From Liolophura sinensis (taxonomy: Eukaryota > Mollusca > Polyplacophora > Chitonida > Chitonidae), in NCBI RefSeq assembly GCF_032854445.1, contig NC_088305.1:16541717-16605716 (forward strand): a stretch of 64,000 nucleotides of DNA. Direction: 5' to 3'. Positions within the stretch are counted from its first letter, which is position 1. The number at the start of each line of letters is the position of its first letter. The position numbers were made by a program, and so were the translations under genes. Of this stretch, positions 45,051 through 58,329 are shown piece by piece. A model generated the notes under the pieces. The model saw only the letters and a list, made by a program, of their open reading frames with translations, was not told the DNA's origin and did no database searches.

Positions 45051-46149
45051 AAACTTTTTTTTTAATAAGAAAAACATTTCAACTAAGAAAACTTGCCTAT
45101 TTGTACAGTTATAGATATGTTCATGATATACACCCCCGCACTCAAACCCCTTATCTCCTGACCCTTTCTCCATGAATTTGAGAAGATTTACACATCAGCG
45201 GTAAATATCGCGGTTCATTTGTCGAAGTGTGTATTTTCTGAACACACACTTGAGCGTAATTCTGCACTTCACCGCTAGGGTTTGCTCCCACGGATCCTAC
45301 ATCCGGCTAAGTGATGCCTTATTACTGTTGTTAATGTCAAAACAATTTTGGGTTGAACCATGCTGTGCGTTAAGGTTACGTGAGCGTGTTGATTTTCTTT
45401 ATGTAGGACATCTGTCAACTTCAACACCCAAGATATGTACCCTGTCAGTCGCCCGGTGCCATGCCATACCAACACATGCGGGTAGCACTTTTCTCTGCGA
45501 CATACCAAAATATCAACTTAGCATAGCCATAATTTGTGTCACAGCGGTTGCAGCTTAGAGTGAAGTCATAGCACTTTGTCTTCTTGGTAGTGACCCTGGC
45601 CAACAATATTTCATTTCTATGTAAACCAGATAAAATTTGGATATATTTAAACTAGGTGCAAAATAACAGTCCAGAAATTTATAGGATATCTACTTGGCAG
45701 TATTATCCATTCAGTACCCACTTCCCGGCACTCTTCAATTTTGGAGGCAAATCTTGCACCCAATTGCACTGCTTGCACTGGAGCAGTCAAAAAGCACGGT
45801 TTATCTTAACAATGATGACCGGGTCTAATTGTTACTAAAACTCATTTCACATTAAGACAGTTGTCGTTTAGGCTTGAATTCAAGAAAAAACGGAAGTGTG
45901 TTAAATGTGTACCATTTCTTACAGAAATGCGAATGATTCCAATCTGAATTGACCATTGGTCTCTTGCAATAAATGTGTAATGAGGTGATAATTGAAGTAC
46001 AATTCAACCACAAAGGAACCACAAACAAAACCAGCATATGCTGCACTGTTGTTGCCAACGACATGGAAATGCTGGCGTGACTGCAGTGCTATGATGAAGA
46101 AAAGAGAAACGCTACGTATGCTACATTGTCATTATCATTATACGTGATA
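45051..46149. other. Intergenic, nothing recognised
   Basis: No supported gene; open frame 45229-45558 has no family resemblance. Confidence 0.5.
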
Positions 46150-47340
46150 ATGAAGCCATTTTATATTGTTCATCGCAGTGGGCCTATCTTTCCTATGCGA
46201 TGATGAAGTCATTTTGGACTGCTTATCGCGGGATGCCTATGTTTCCTACGTGATAATGCAGCCATTTTGGACTGTTCATCGCATGTTTGCTACGTGGACT
46301 GTTTTGGACTGTTCATTGCATGAAGCCTATGTTTCTTTCGCGATGATGAAGTTATTTTGATCGTTCATTGCAGGAAGCCTATGTTTCCTATGTGACAATG
46401 TAGCCAAATTGGACTGGTTTGCTACGTAATAATGCAGTCATTGTTGACTGCTCATTGCAAGAGACCTATGTTTCCTGTGTGATAATGCAGTCATTTTGGA
46501 CTGCTCATCGCATGTCTCCTACTTGATAATAAAGTTATTTTGGACTGTTCATCGCAGGAGACCTATGTTACCTAGGTAATGATGCAGCCATTTTGGACTG
46601 TTCATCGCAGGAGACCTATGTTCCCTACTTGATAATGCAGCCATTTTGGACTGTTCATCGCATGTTTGCTACATAATAATGCAGCCATTTTGGACTGTTC
46701 ATCGCAGGAGGCTTATGTTCCGTACGTGGTAATGCAGTCATTTTGGACTGTTCATCGCAGGAGACCTATATTCCGTACGTGATAATGCAGTCATTTTGGA
46801 CTGTTCATCGCAGGAGGCTTATGTTCCCTACGTGATAATGCAGCCAGTTTGGACTGTTCATCGCAGGAGACCTATGTTCCGTACGTGATAATGCAGTCAT
46901 TTTGGACTGTTCATCGCAGGAGGCTTATGTTCCCTACGTGATAATCCAGCCGTTTTGGACTGTTCATCGCAGGAGACCTATGTTCCGTACGTTATAATGC
47001 AGTCATTTTGGACTGTTCATTGCATGAAGCCTATGTTTCTTTCGCGATGATGAAGTTAATTTGGTTGTACAATGCAGGAAGGCTATGTTTTCTATGTGAG
47101 AATGTAGCCAAATTGGACTGGTCATCGCATGTTTGCTACTTGATAATGAAGTTATTTTGGACTGTTCATCGCAGGAGGCCTATGTTCCCTACGTGGAAAT
47201 GCAGTAATTTTGGACTGTTCATTAAAGGAGGCATATCTTTCACACATTATGATGAAGTCATTTTGGCTTTTCATAGCAGTAGGCATACATATATGTTTAG
47301 TCATTTTGACTGTTCATATCAGCAGACCTGTGTTTCACAA
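46150..47340. repeat. ~53-bp minisatellite, about 22 copies, irregular
   Basis: Unit cattttggactgttcatcgc, aggaggcttatgttccctac, gtgataatgcagt. Copies vary in length (deletions to about 40) and the 3' edge fades into degenerate gaagtcattt units until about 48150. Confidence 0.88.
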
Positions 47341-48780
47341 CATGTGGTGAATATATGCGTCGAAATAGATATTCGTATACCAGCCGTCAACGAAGATGGA
47401 CGTCCCTCGTCAATAATCGCAAGGCCAATTCCCAAAACGACGTTTAACTTAAATTACCAAAGAACTAAGAAAGTATATAAAGTACGAAATAAGGACGGAA
47501 TCATTCAAAGAGAAGCAGCCAACAGTTTCAATGATATTGAAAAGACGCAAAAAAATGTACTAGGCGACTGAGTGAAATCAGTATTCAAATAATGTACCAT
47601 GATAGCATATAAGTTGTCGATAATAAAGCGTGTATTTCAGTTGCGCTGTAGATTCAACAGTTCATACTTCCAGCGTGGCGATTTAATTCAGTACCATGAA
47701 TACATCGCCGCTAGGCCCGGGTTAAGCGGTATAAGACGCGGTCATGAAGCAGAGTGCGTGACGCTCATGGCACTCGTGACGCTCTGTCTATACTTCCAGG
47801 AGAATTATGCCCATTGCAAAACGTAAGAAACCCAGAGTGACTGCGTTTGTGGAATAACCTTCATTTCATTTTAACTGTTCTTTTGCGGTAAGTCTATGTT
47901 CTACACGTTATAATGAAGTCATGTGAATGTTCATTTCAGTATAGTTTACAATGAATTCATTTAATCTGTTCATTTCATTGCGTTTTGCACGAAATAATAA
48001 TGAAGTTGTTGTAACAGTTTCACCCGCAATGGTGAAATCATAATTACTTCTCACGACAAAATATTTCACACGTTTCAACGAAGTAATTATGATTGCTCAA
48101 GACAGAATGTTTTACACGTAATGAAGAATTCGTTTTGACTGTCCCAGGCAGTGCTTCGTTCTCCACGAAGTATCACGAAGATACAGTGTGTAAGTAAACC
48201 TAGCCTTGTATGCGAGACATGCAAGTTCAGTCTGGCGGCGTAGGTCTGACCAAATGATAAATACCCCTTGATATATGTAGACCTGTGTATAATAGGACTA
48301 TATTAAGTTGCACCTTGCATTGCACCTGTACAGCCTCGTTTACGCCTTTGAGCGATTTACATATAGTATCATATAGACTGGTTTTACTCTAACTTGTGCA
48401 CTGTGAGAAATTGCATCAACTCCTTGTCGTGTTCCACAGAGCAGTAGTATGTTAAGGGTGGGAGAAGCGGGGTCAGGGAAGTAGGGGTGGGGAGAAGGGG
48501 TCTGATGGCTTGGTCTCGATGCACCAAGGAGATAAATCTCTGGATGCCCAGCGGCCATATCTATTAGAACACATTAACGGTTCAAAAGCTGGTATGGCAG
48601 ATAAGTTAGTACGCGTTAATGTGCAAAGATAGATGAGTTGACTTTTCAATGACTTCCTACGCTGTTTGGTGGTCTGGTGATTCAGCAGTGACTTCTCTGT
48701 ATACATATTTACACTGTATGGAAAGATAAAGCGTATGGAGATTGAAGAAAATAAACGAATTTTCTCCAAGCATATTATTA
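47341..48780. other. Degenerate tail of 53-bp repeat plus unassigned sequence
   Basis: Scattered gaagtcattt/tgttcatttcag remnants occur to about 48150. The open frame up to 47571 joins repeat to non-repeat sequence and is not credible as a gene. Confidence 0.45.
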
Positions 48781-48856
48781 TACACACACACACACACACA
48801 CGGACACAAACACACACACACGGACACAAACACACACGCACACACACACACACACG

Positions 48857-48888
<32 letters not shown>

Positions 48889-48990
48889 CACACACACACA
48901 TACACACACACACACACACACACTCACACACACACACAAACACACACACACGCGCACACAAACACACACACACACACACGCACACACACA
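48781..48990. repeat. (CA)n microsatellite with CG and AA interruptions
   Basis: About 210 bases of CA dinucleotides interrupted by cg, gg, ct and aa steps. It creates His/Thr- and Cys/Val-rich open frames on the two strands. Confidence 0.97.
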
Positions 48991-49449
48991 ATGCCGTAGT
49001 AACAGGGAAAGGCTTATTTACAGCAGCATCTTATTCCATGGCAAGGCGAGCGATTGCGTGTCCTCTTCGCTGATGGGGTTCACATATCTTGCACAACTAT
49101 CCAATTTAAGATTTCCGACAATGATAAATATGGATTTTTACCCATATGTTTCTTGGATCCTGCCATGATTCCGCTGGCATTCAGCTTTTTTGACCCACTT
49201 TTCCTTCAAAAGGACAAGCAAGATAGTAAAGGCTTCTCTTGGTCCGTCTAACACCCCAAGTTTTGTGGCAGGGCGTAATCATAGAGCACGTCCAGGTGGA
49301 GCCACGCTATACCACCAATAGTTATCACCACACACTGCAGATGCATGTAGATAATTTCTGTACAGTAGTTGTGATAAGAGATTGTTTACTTTATATGTAG
49401 CTGACAAGCACATTCCGTTGTCACCTGCACATGATGTAGTCCAACCTAC

Positions 49450-49735
49450 ATCATGTGGTAGTCGTGACTAGAGATTGCACATAACTGAAAATGTCCAAAA
49501 TATGTCCTGTGTTGTGTGGGAATATCCCCTCCCCCATGGTGTGGTAGTTGTGACTAGAGATTGGTCTCTTACATAACTGACAATGTCTAAAATATGTCCT
49601 GTGTTGTGTGGGAATATCCCTTCCCCCGTGGTGTGGTAGTTGTGACAAGAGAGTGGTCTCTTACATGACTGCCAATGTCCAAACTATGTCCTCTGTTGTG
49701 TGGAAATATCCTTTTCCCCGTGGTGTGGTAGTTGA
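49450..49735. repeat. ~90-bp tandem repeat, 3 copies
   Basis: Unit gtggtagttgtgactagaga, ttggtctcttacataactga, caatgtctaaaatatgtcct, gtgttgtgtgggaatatccc, ttcccccgtg. The first copy lacks about 5 bases. Confidence 0.85.
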
Positions 49736-50069
49736 GTGGCATCTCCCTTGTCCCCCTCCCTCACTGTGCGGTGTTACGTCGCCCTGCAGGGTGTCCCCAG
49801 TCCCGAGTCCGCGGCTCACATCGACATCCCAGGACATCAGAGATAGACAGAGAGAGAGAGACGAGACTTGTTTTATCAAATCGATATTTGACATTAGACA
49901 CGCGTCCGTGTAAACAGGATAGGAAAGTGCCAGGGTAGTTACTGCAGACGCGGGAAAGGCGGGAGGGTAGGCATGAGGTGGGTGGGTTGTGAGGAATGGG
50001 TTCATGTCTCGACACTGAATTCGCAACGAATACATTAGTGTGTATGTGTATGAATCAGTCAGGCAGCCC

Positions 50070-50268
50070 TGATATTTATTTGATCATTGTTTTACGACGT
50101 ACTCAGGTATTCACTTATACGACGGCGGTCAGCATTACAGTGGGAAACTCACGACAATCCACGCGGTGCTGGCAGACCTTCCCAGGTACGACCGGAGAGG
50201 AAGCCAGCATGAGCTAGACTCACAGCGACCGCATTGGTGGGAAGCTCCTGGGTCATAACGCCGTGCTG
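50070..50268 (-). mobile_element. SINE family A, antisense
   Basis: The complement gives gttatgacccaggagcttcc, caccaatgcggtcgctgtga, tctagctcatgctggcttcc, the gtataagtga segment and the aaataaat tail. Confidence 0.82.
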
Positions 50269-50299
50269 ATATGCATACAAAGCTGTTGTAATCGACAGA

Positions 50300-50530
50300 G
50301 AACAGTTATGGATACATTGCTGTTACAATGTATATAGAACGACCGTTACAGATACAGTGTTGTTACAATGTATATAGAACCACTGTTATGGATACCTTCT
50401 TGTTACAATGTATATAAAACCACTGTTATGGGTACATTGCTGTTACAATGTATATAGAACCACAATTATGGGTACATTGTTCTTACAATGTATATAGAAC
50501 CCCTGTTATGAATACATTGGTCGATATAAA
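50300..50530. repeat. 40-bp tandem repeat, about 6 copies
   Basis: tgttacaatgtatatagaac, cactgttatggatacattgc recurs with an exact 40-base period (tgttacaatg at 50321, 50361, 50401, 50441). Confidence 0.9.
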
Positions 50531-50642
50531 ACCGTGTGTATAAGTTAATTGTTGTTGCAGTAGCCACAGAGCCACTGTTATATATGAATTTTTCTGACTA
50601 TCGTTGTTGTGGATGCATAGAATTTATGATAGTATGTAATAA

Positions 50643-50900
50643 AATACCAGAGCATAGAGGTGAAAACCAGAGAAGCGATGACAGTGTAATAGCTGGCAAA
50701 TGGTCACACATAACCGCTGAAATACGACCTCTTGTAATTTTAACTAGGTCAGGGTTTTGTTCTAACTGGTTATGTTAATTCTGAAACTGTCGCAAATTAC
50801 ACGCCCCCTAGCATCATTGCTTAAGCACAATTAGGAAATAAATGGGGTGAGGTTAATTGCCAGCTAATTGACGTCACTGGTCAAAAATTACTCAAAACGC
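50643..50900 (+). repeat. Dispersed element, copy 2 (partner 44846-45050)
   Basis: Contains ataccagagcatagaggtga, gcgatgacagtgtaatagct, ggcaaatggtcacacataac, cacgccccctagcatcattg and ttgacgtcactgg in the same order as copy 1. Confidence 0.7.
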
Positions 50901-53384
50901 TGTGTTGTCATCACATTTAGCACATAATACCATTAAAACAACACAAACTGACCATGGCTCGGGGATGTATGATCTAGCACTAGGATCCTGGTCTATGCAC
51001 TGCTCACCTGGTGTACATTTCGTGGAGTGGCCGGGTCAGCGTGGCCTGGAACTCCGCTGATTATGTCTGCCTTGGAAACATCCGCTTTAACAGTACAGTG
51101 TAAAAAAAAATCGATTTTGTGGCTTTACTTCATGGAAATACTGACCTTAATATTGTTGATTTTTCTTCTTATTGATTGGCGGCCACTGTGTGACGTAAAC
51201 CCTTAACGCTATTTTCCGGTTGAATGTATGCAATGGGCCACGATCGTTCCCTTCTCGTTAACGGACTCTTCTGATGAATACTTTTCCGGCAGTTTTTTGT
51301 GTTGGTTTTGTTCAAAGTCATAATGCATATTGGTTGGTTTTTTGTTAACACACACCAACACAAGCACAACCCCTTGTCAGTTTTGGAAATAAAATTCATG
51401 TTCATGATTTAAAGTATTTATCTAGCACTAGACTTGCCGTTTCACATGGTTATATAGGTGAAAAGCACAAACAGCTTCTGACAAAGTGAATTAAAACTGG
51501 GAATTACATAGTGATGAAAACGTGTTAATCATTTTTTGGCGTTAAACAGAAATCAAATAAATAGATAAATAAATTTTTCAGTGTTTTATTTGCACTATGT
51601 CGAAGAAATCTTCTAATATGAAATGTATGCATGATGAATCACTATACAGAAAATTATTTGGATCTGTTTATTATTTTTTTTGAACTAATGCAGTTGAAAC
51701 ACTGGAGTGTACTTTTCTGCAAACACTGTGATCTCAGCAGACGTTTCTGCCTCTTAATAACGTCTTTATTCAAAATGAATGTACACAGACAGCTATATAT
51801 GCCCTAGAATCTCGATGTTCTAAAGTTGCTTTTATAAGTAAAATACTTTGGTACTTTTACAGAATTAAAAAAAATAAATTAATTCGAACTATTTTCTTGC
51901 GCAATATTTAATGCTCTTTCATCTGACATATATGATATTCCACGGATGTGTTTGCCAGAATTTATGTCAAGTGTTCAGCCTATCAGATCTATGCAATCTA
52001 CGGGTGATTTCAATGCGCCGGTACAGAAAATGTAGTACTGAGCGAATTTCTGACTGTAGGCTCGATGGTACATGTTGGCACAGTAACAATGACTTGACCA
52101 GGAACTACACAACATTAGGGAAATGTACTGTGCCCAGTAAAGGCTTCAAACCAATCAGATGGTGTGCATTATTTATAAGTAGATTATCTCGCTATTATTG
52201 GTGTTTCTCATTAACTAATTTGTTATTGCAGCCAAGCAGAACAAAACCAACGGGTGACTTTTGACTCAATTAGATGCTGCTAAGGTCAAATAAAAATTAA
52301 AAAAAAACTTACCTCCCCCCCCCCCAAAAAAAAATTCGAGCCTTATCTATTCATAATTTAAATCATAGTTATGTACAGAACGACTGTATCAATTCATCGG
52401 AACTAGAACTTTTGGTAAGGACATGGTTTAATCAGAAGGAGTGACAATGATATCCATCTACTGGTTATTCTTGCATAAATTGTTTTTAGACAATCCCTGT
52501 GAACCTGTGAATACGTGTGATTTATATGTCTCAAAGCAATTTGCAGATTATTTGCATAGGAAATAACAGTAGGGTTGAGCCCTTTGGATTTCGAATACTT
52601 TGCGAACATTTGCAAAGTACATGTGACTATCCGATTGCAAACTGTAAGCCAAAATGTGTTTGGATCAATCCAAACGGCCTTAATTTTGATGACGCACTGT
52701 TTTTATGGTCTCCATTTAAGGCGACAATTGTTTACCCTATCTGGAATTTATCATATTTTCAATATAGGTGCCCTGCCTCCAAATCTGGCGCAAAAAACTG
52801 TGAGAAAGTCCTGTAGATCCTGACCAAAAATTAGCGACTATATCTCCCATTAATGTTTTACAGATGTACGGATTTTATTGGTGGAGGACAAGTGGCCTTA
52901 ACGAACGTTTGACTGTGCAAAAACCCACGCTAAGGTTGTCACAGCTCACAGTCACCCCACAAGCAGTGGATCTTAAATTTGCGTTTACGTAATCGATTAA
53001 CTTTAAAATCAGTTTTTTTGAATTTTTATTTATATGGCGGCTATAAGATTTTATGGTAAATTAAGTTTTTATAAGTGTGAATGTGTGCTCATAAAACACT
53101 TGGGTGGTACACGAGTACTAGAGCTTTACAGTGGACAGAGATGTGGTTTTACTGCGATTTGAAATTGTTTGTGTAGACCGTAAAAGTCTTCCATAAAACC
53201 ATATTCGATACTACTGCAGGCAAAGCCACATTTTATAGCTGACATATTGCGCACGTTAGTTCCTGTCGGGTTTTGAGCTGGGGAGCAGAAATAACCTCGT
53301 ATTCTAAACACAAACAGCTATTGGGTTGATCTGTTACGTTAACCCTAGTACTATCAGTGAGGTTAGAATGGGTTATATTACTCC
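50901..53384. other. Intergenic, no supported gene
   Basis: Only a SINE tail scrap at about 51530-51575 (gcgttaaacagaaatcaaat) and homopolymer runs near 52310. Open frames at 51911 and 52517 have no recognisable domain. Confidence 0.5.
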
Positions 53385-53525
53385 ACAACAATATCGCGTT
53401 GTACCAACAAAAATATTCTGTTACAATAAGAGGAGTCTGTCATGTATGGTATAATAGTTTATATTCTGCTACCACTTAGAAAATATAACATTCTGTTAGT
53501 TTAACAGATTACTTTTTACAGTGTA
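53385..53525. mobile_element. MITE fragment related to 19815-20069
   Basis: AT-rich block with atattctgttacaataagag and ataacattctgttagtttaa, cagattactttttaca, resembling MITE interior and end. Confidence 0.45.
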
Positions 53526-53937
53526 ATGTGAAAGGGTTTCTTCACATTCGCTTACAAATTGGCAACAACCATCACTTTGAATAGCCCATTCACAGCGTGA
53601 CCACGTTTATCTCGCTTCAGGTAAACTGTTTATGCGTTTGGCCTTCTTAAACAATTGATATTTAATGTATTGCTATCAGTTTTCGACAGAAACGTGTTTG
53701 CAATGGGGAACCTCTCTAGCTTAATGGAATTCGGACCAAAGCTGCGTTGTCTGAAGTCGATGCATGGAAGCCGGGTGCGGTCATGCTTTCTGCTACACAT
53801 CCCCCCCCCCAAACTCTCGTTAAAATGTCGCCCTGTTTTCTGAATCTCGTATAATCTCGCATTGTCGACCGAATGTCGCTCTTTTTGAGTGGAGTTGCAA
53901 TTTAAGCATGGACAAACCGATCAATTATTTCGAGGGT

Positions 53938-54110
53938 ATCGCGACATTCTGTCGAGATTAAGAGCATAGGTGACATTCTGTCGAGATTAAGAACCTAAGC
54001 GACATTCTGTCGAGATTAAGAGCATAGGCGACATTCTGTCGGGATTAAAAACATAGGCGACATTCTGTCGAGATTAAGAACCTATGCGAGATTCGGTCGA
54101 GATTACATCG
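53938..54110. repeat. 30-bp tandem repeat, about 6 copies
   Basis: Unit gcgacattctgtcgagatta, agaacctaa/agcatagg. Flanks at 53815-53885 and 54245-54345 carry related motifs in the opposite orientation. Confidence 0.88.
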
Positions 54111-54345
54111 ATAACCAATGCGCTGTGCGAGATTTGGTCGAGATTCAGGCGAGATTCGGCCGAGAAATGAACGAAAATCAAGATTCGAAGGATTGCGTGA
54201 GATTTAGTCGAAAGCGCGACATCCAGACGCAGGCGTGAGATTTACATGAGATTCTCGGCTGAATGAGTCTCGTTGGAATCTCGTTATAATGTCGCGTTGT
54301 CATCCTTATCTCGACTTAATCTCACAGTGTCGTTCAAATATCGGT

Positions 54346-55595
54346 TTAGAGTAAATAGTGAAAGAAATCATGGCCGCATCAGGCTTCCGTGTCGATAGCG
54401 ATTCGAACAAGTAACATAACATTCATTTATTACAATAAATCAGTGGCCAATAAGTCTTTAACCCGAGTCGCTGCCGAGCGGGAAAACGCGAATGTACTTC
54501 ATGTACTATGGCATCTTTTTGAACGGGTAATGCCTTTTAAAGAAGAAACAGATTGCGCGTTGTGAGATGTGGGTATATATTAGGACCGATAGTTATCATC
54601 CTGCTAAATGATATTCAATCTTTTCTTGTATCAACAGCTTTTAATCGATTACCTCCACGTGGGGCACTGTGTCTTGTCTGAGTGCCAGCTCAGTGCAACG
54701 TATTATGGTCATCGCTTTGGGAAATCTCAGAACAGCCAGTACGTTCTTGCAGTCGATCAAATATGTAACTGAGACGTTGAGAATATGTACACAGTATATG
54801 TGCTATTCAAACTACCATCTCTTGTATCATCGATCGCTCGTCTTTGCTTTCTGAAGATAATTCCGGTAATGGCTGCCTTGTCATGTTCGGCATGTGAAGG
54901 ATAACCAGATTAAACAGGGGCAGATTACAGCCAGATATTGACTAAGATCGTCCAGTATCGAACCCACGTGGTAAAACATCGGTGATTCAACGACATGTCC
55001 CCAACTCCCCCCCCCTCCGCCTCTACACATGGATGGGATAATAAAAAGATGAATTAACTAAGGCATCATTACGCTCAATTAATCTGTAACCAGCCGTCTA
55101 TGAATTATATAGACAGTTGTCGTATAAGTGACCATATTCTTGAGTGGGGCGTAAACGTCTGTCAAATAAATAATTAAATAAACTATTTAGAAGTGTGCAA
55201 GTTTAAATTAAGCGAGTAAAGCATTTGAGTGGTATGAGGTCCACAGAAACTAGTGACGTCACGCTTCTGCTTGGTTAATTTGGAATCCTGGCAGAGGTCA
55301 CAGCAAACGAGTCTACAGCCAGAAATGAAAAAATTAAACACGATTAAAAAATCCTAGATGGAAAATGAATCATTGATTTTGCTCATAGAACCAATATATT
55401 TTCAATCATGCATTAGTTAATTCAGCGTACACTGGCGTTAATATTAAATCTTATAACTGAGAAATACACACATTTTCTGATGAAACTAAAAGTGGAACAC
55501 ACACGACGATTTAAGGGTGTTTATATAAGTGTACCTTTCTTCGCGCAATGATGCCTCGGGTCCAGAATTGTCAAGTGTTCTCCTGTAATTCATAT
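54346..55595. other. Intergenic; SINE tail scrap at about 55110-55185
   Basis: gttgtcgtataagtgaccat, attcttgagtggggcgtaaa and aaataaataattaaataaa are a family A 3' end on the + strand. Otherwise nothing recognised. Confidence 0.5.
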
Positions 55596-56100
55596 ATACT
55601 ACCTTGAGAGTTTGGCAACAAAACACCATATGTACCACGCTGAGAGTTTGGCAACTAAACATCGTATGCACCATGCTGAGAGTTTGGCAACAAAACATCA
55701 TATGTACCACGCTGAAAGCTTGGCAATAAAACATCATATGTACCACGCTGAGAGTTTGGCAACAAAACATCATATGTACCACGCTGAGAGTTTGGCAACA
55801 AAACACCATATGTACCACGCTAAGAGTTTGCCAACTAAACATCATATGCACCATGCTGAGAGTTTGGCAACAAAACATCATATGTACCACGCTGAAAGCT
55901 TGGCAACAAAACATCATTTGTAACACGCTGAGAGCTTGGCAACAAAACATCATATGTACCACGCTGAAAGTTTGGCAAGAAAACACCCTATGTACCACGC
56001 TGAGAGTTAGCAACAAAACATCATATGTACCAACTTTGAGAGTTTGGCAACAAAACATCAAATGTGCCACATTGAGAGTTTGGCAATAAAACATCATCGC
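55596..56100. repeat. 36-bp minisatellite, about 14 copies
   Basis: Unit tgagagtttggcaacaaaac, atcatatgtaccacgc. Because 36 is divisible by three and the unit has no stop, 12-residue-period open frames arise on both strands (e.g. TLSVVHMMFCCQ on minus). Confidence 0.93.
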
Positions 56101-56547
56101 AAAGGCAAAACTGATCAAAAGATTACACAGTACTAACCCAGAGCACTATAAGCCTGGACCTCGACTGTTTTGAGGAAAAGAAGCTACTGAATACCGTTTT
56201 GAAATATTATTTTTTCTTAACAAGCTTGGCATCAGTCTAAAGCCACTGAAATTATCCCAAAAGTGACAGTCTCAAGTTACATCCATGGCCCAAAATAGAT
56301 GGCCTATGTGCCAACTTCTGATGACTAACGACAGGTCAAGTCGGCTCACGTCCCAGTTTAGAGTTTATGGGCCGTACTGACTTAATTACCATTATGCATT
56401 GGAGAGCTCCGGGTCATGGACGATAACCAACTGCCCAAACGTCTGTTCACCAGACTTTCTGACTCCTGTGGCTTGGCATGATTTTCCATGTCTTTCTTTA
56501 TTCCAGGGAAAAGTTCCACAGAGCAGCTTATGTCCAGAACAAGTTTT

Positions 56548-56730
56548 TATTCATTTATTTACCGTGTTTATTTATTCAATTGGTTTTTGCGCCGTACTCA
56601 AGTATATTTTGCTTATACGACAGCGGTAAGCATTACGGTGGGAGGAAACCGAGACAAAACCCGGAAAGCCCACAACCTTTCGCAGATTTATGTTTGACCT
56701 TCACACGTACGACTAGAGAGGACAACAGTT
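56548..56730 (-). mobile_element. SINE family A, antisense, 5'-truncated
   Basis: It starts with the complement of the (AAAT)n tail and contains tttgcgccgtactcaagtat, cttatacgacagcggtaagc, tacggtgggaggaaaccg. Confidence 0.78.
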
Positions 56731-57364
56731 TTTGCATATTTATTAATAAGCAGCTAGCAATCTAAGCCATTACAAAGAACACAGACTAGTCCAGCTTGGA
56801 CCCGAATTGTCATTGAAAGGGATAAGGTACTTCATTCAGAGCCTATCACCTGATAGCAGCAGCTGTTAAACTTGATTCCGCCTTACATGAATTTCACACT
56901 GAATCCTGTACACAGTTTTGTGAACGCCCATCTATGTGCCTAATTTGCCAAGATCACGCGTCACGGGTATATGTATATATAAGCTGACCTGATTCCCTGT
57001 TGTAGCACATGGCTGGCTCTAATAGCTATTGACATGTGACAAAGCCCCAACCTTGCCTTTGTTCAGCCAGATTAATTCTGGATGATGACTCGTTAATTAT
57101 ACCTGAGCTTTAATGATTGGTGCTCCATGTAATTCGGTTTTATATATGTGAAAATAAGTCCTACGGAATCAAATGTAGACATAAACTAATACTGTGATAT
57201 TAATAAAGCCTAATCGAAGGCCTGTATACCAGTTATATCAGGGGTATATCTTGCGCAGAAGAGATAATTTTTCTCAACCGTGGACATCCTAACTGTTAGT
57301 GAGGGAAATGAATGAAGGCGAATAAATCTCCATGATTGTTTAACCCGTATACCCGTTTTACTGT
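56731..57364. other. Intergenic, nothing recognised
   Basis: No supported gene or repeat. Confidence 0.5.
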
Positions 57365-57560
57365 TTGATTGATTTCTTTGTAGTTTTACGCCATACCCAA
57401 GAATATTTCACTTATATAACATTATTGTGGGAGGAAACCGAACAGAGAGCGGGGGAAACCCACGACGATCCGCAGGTAGCCCCGAATGGAAGACGAAGCC
57501 AGCATAGGCTGGACTTGAACACTCGGCGATCGGTTTGGTGAGACGTTCATGGGCCATTCA
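57365..57560 (-). mobile_element. SINE family A, antisense
   Basis: Contains tttacgccatacccaagaat, atttcacttatataacatta, gtgggaggaaaccgaacaga and the B-box complement ggacttgaac before gttcatgggccatt. Confidence 0.78.
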
Positions 57561-58329
57561 GTTGCTGTTTTTGCTTGCGTTTTCATCATATTTGTTGCTT
57601 TAAACATTAATCTAGATAAAAAAAAGTGTGACTTTGATAAAAAGTTTTTAAATTTCCCTAAACTTCCTGCAAGAAGAAATCCGTGTGACGTTTAATTTGC
57701 AAAACGTATCGATTTAATTACTAAGGATAACACGTTTATGGAGTGAGAGAAGCTGCAGGAGAACAGACGCACATATACTGTTGTTAGATCTACATTAAAT
57801 ACAAGAGAGTGTACAATATAGACACGAAACTCCTCGCAGCAGAGCATAACGTCCATTGCAGAAACACATTAAGATGTTAATTGTTGTGTGCTAATGTTTT
57901 TGATAACCTGCACTTATTTAATGTTACTGATAATTGTTTGTCTTCCACGGCATTAGTCATGTAAACCACCGGACATATCGCCCTCTGTTATGCCGCATTG
58001 GACAAGGGGGAAAGCCTTTCAAGGGTCCATGTCAGTAGCTTCATGTATGTTTCGTGGTGTTTGATGCTGCGCTAATCTCATTGATGCTGACGTACTTCCT
58101 TGCACAATAAAGTACTATTAAGCCAAAAGCAACGAGCCGTTGTTTTTGGTCGTTTAATTTTGTATTTCACTGAAGATTGTCCCAGGGGTGGTGGATATGG
58201 CATGTGATGACAACAAACGGCGGCGGTCACGTGGATAATTAACTCAGATTGCACGTTAAGGATTACATGCGTGTCTAACTGTAATCAGGTAATCTGTAGG
58301 TCTACAACACAAAAGTGATACTAACCTGA
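57561..58329. other. Intergenic, nothing recognised
   Basis: No supported coding sequence or repeat before the 73-bp array. Confidence 0.5.

Noticed and set aside
47008-47571. 187-residue open frame
   Set aside because: First two thirds are 53-bp repeat translation; the remaining part has no recognisable domain.
48473-49073. Cys/Val-rich and His/Thr-rich open frames
   Set aside because: Translation of a CA dinucleotide tract.
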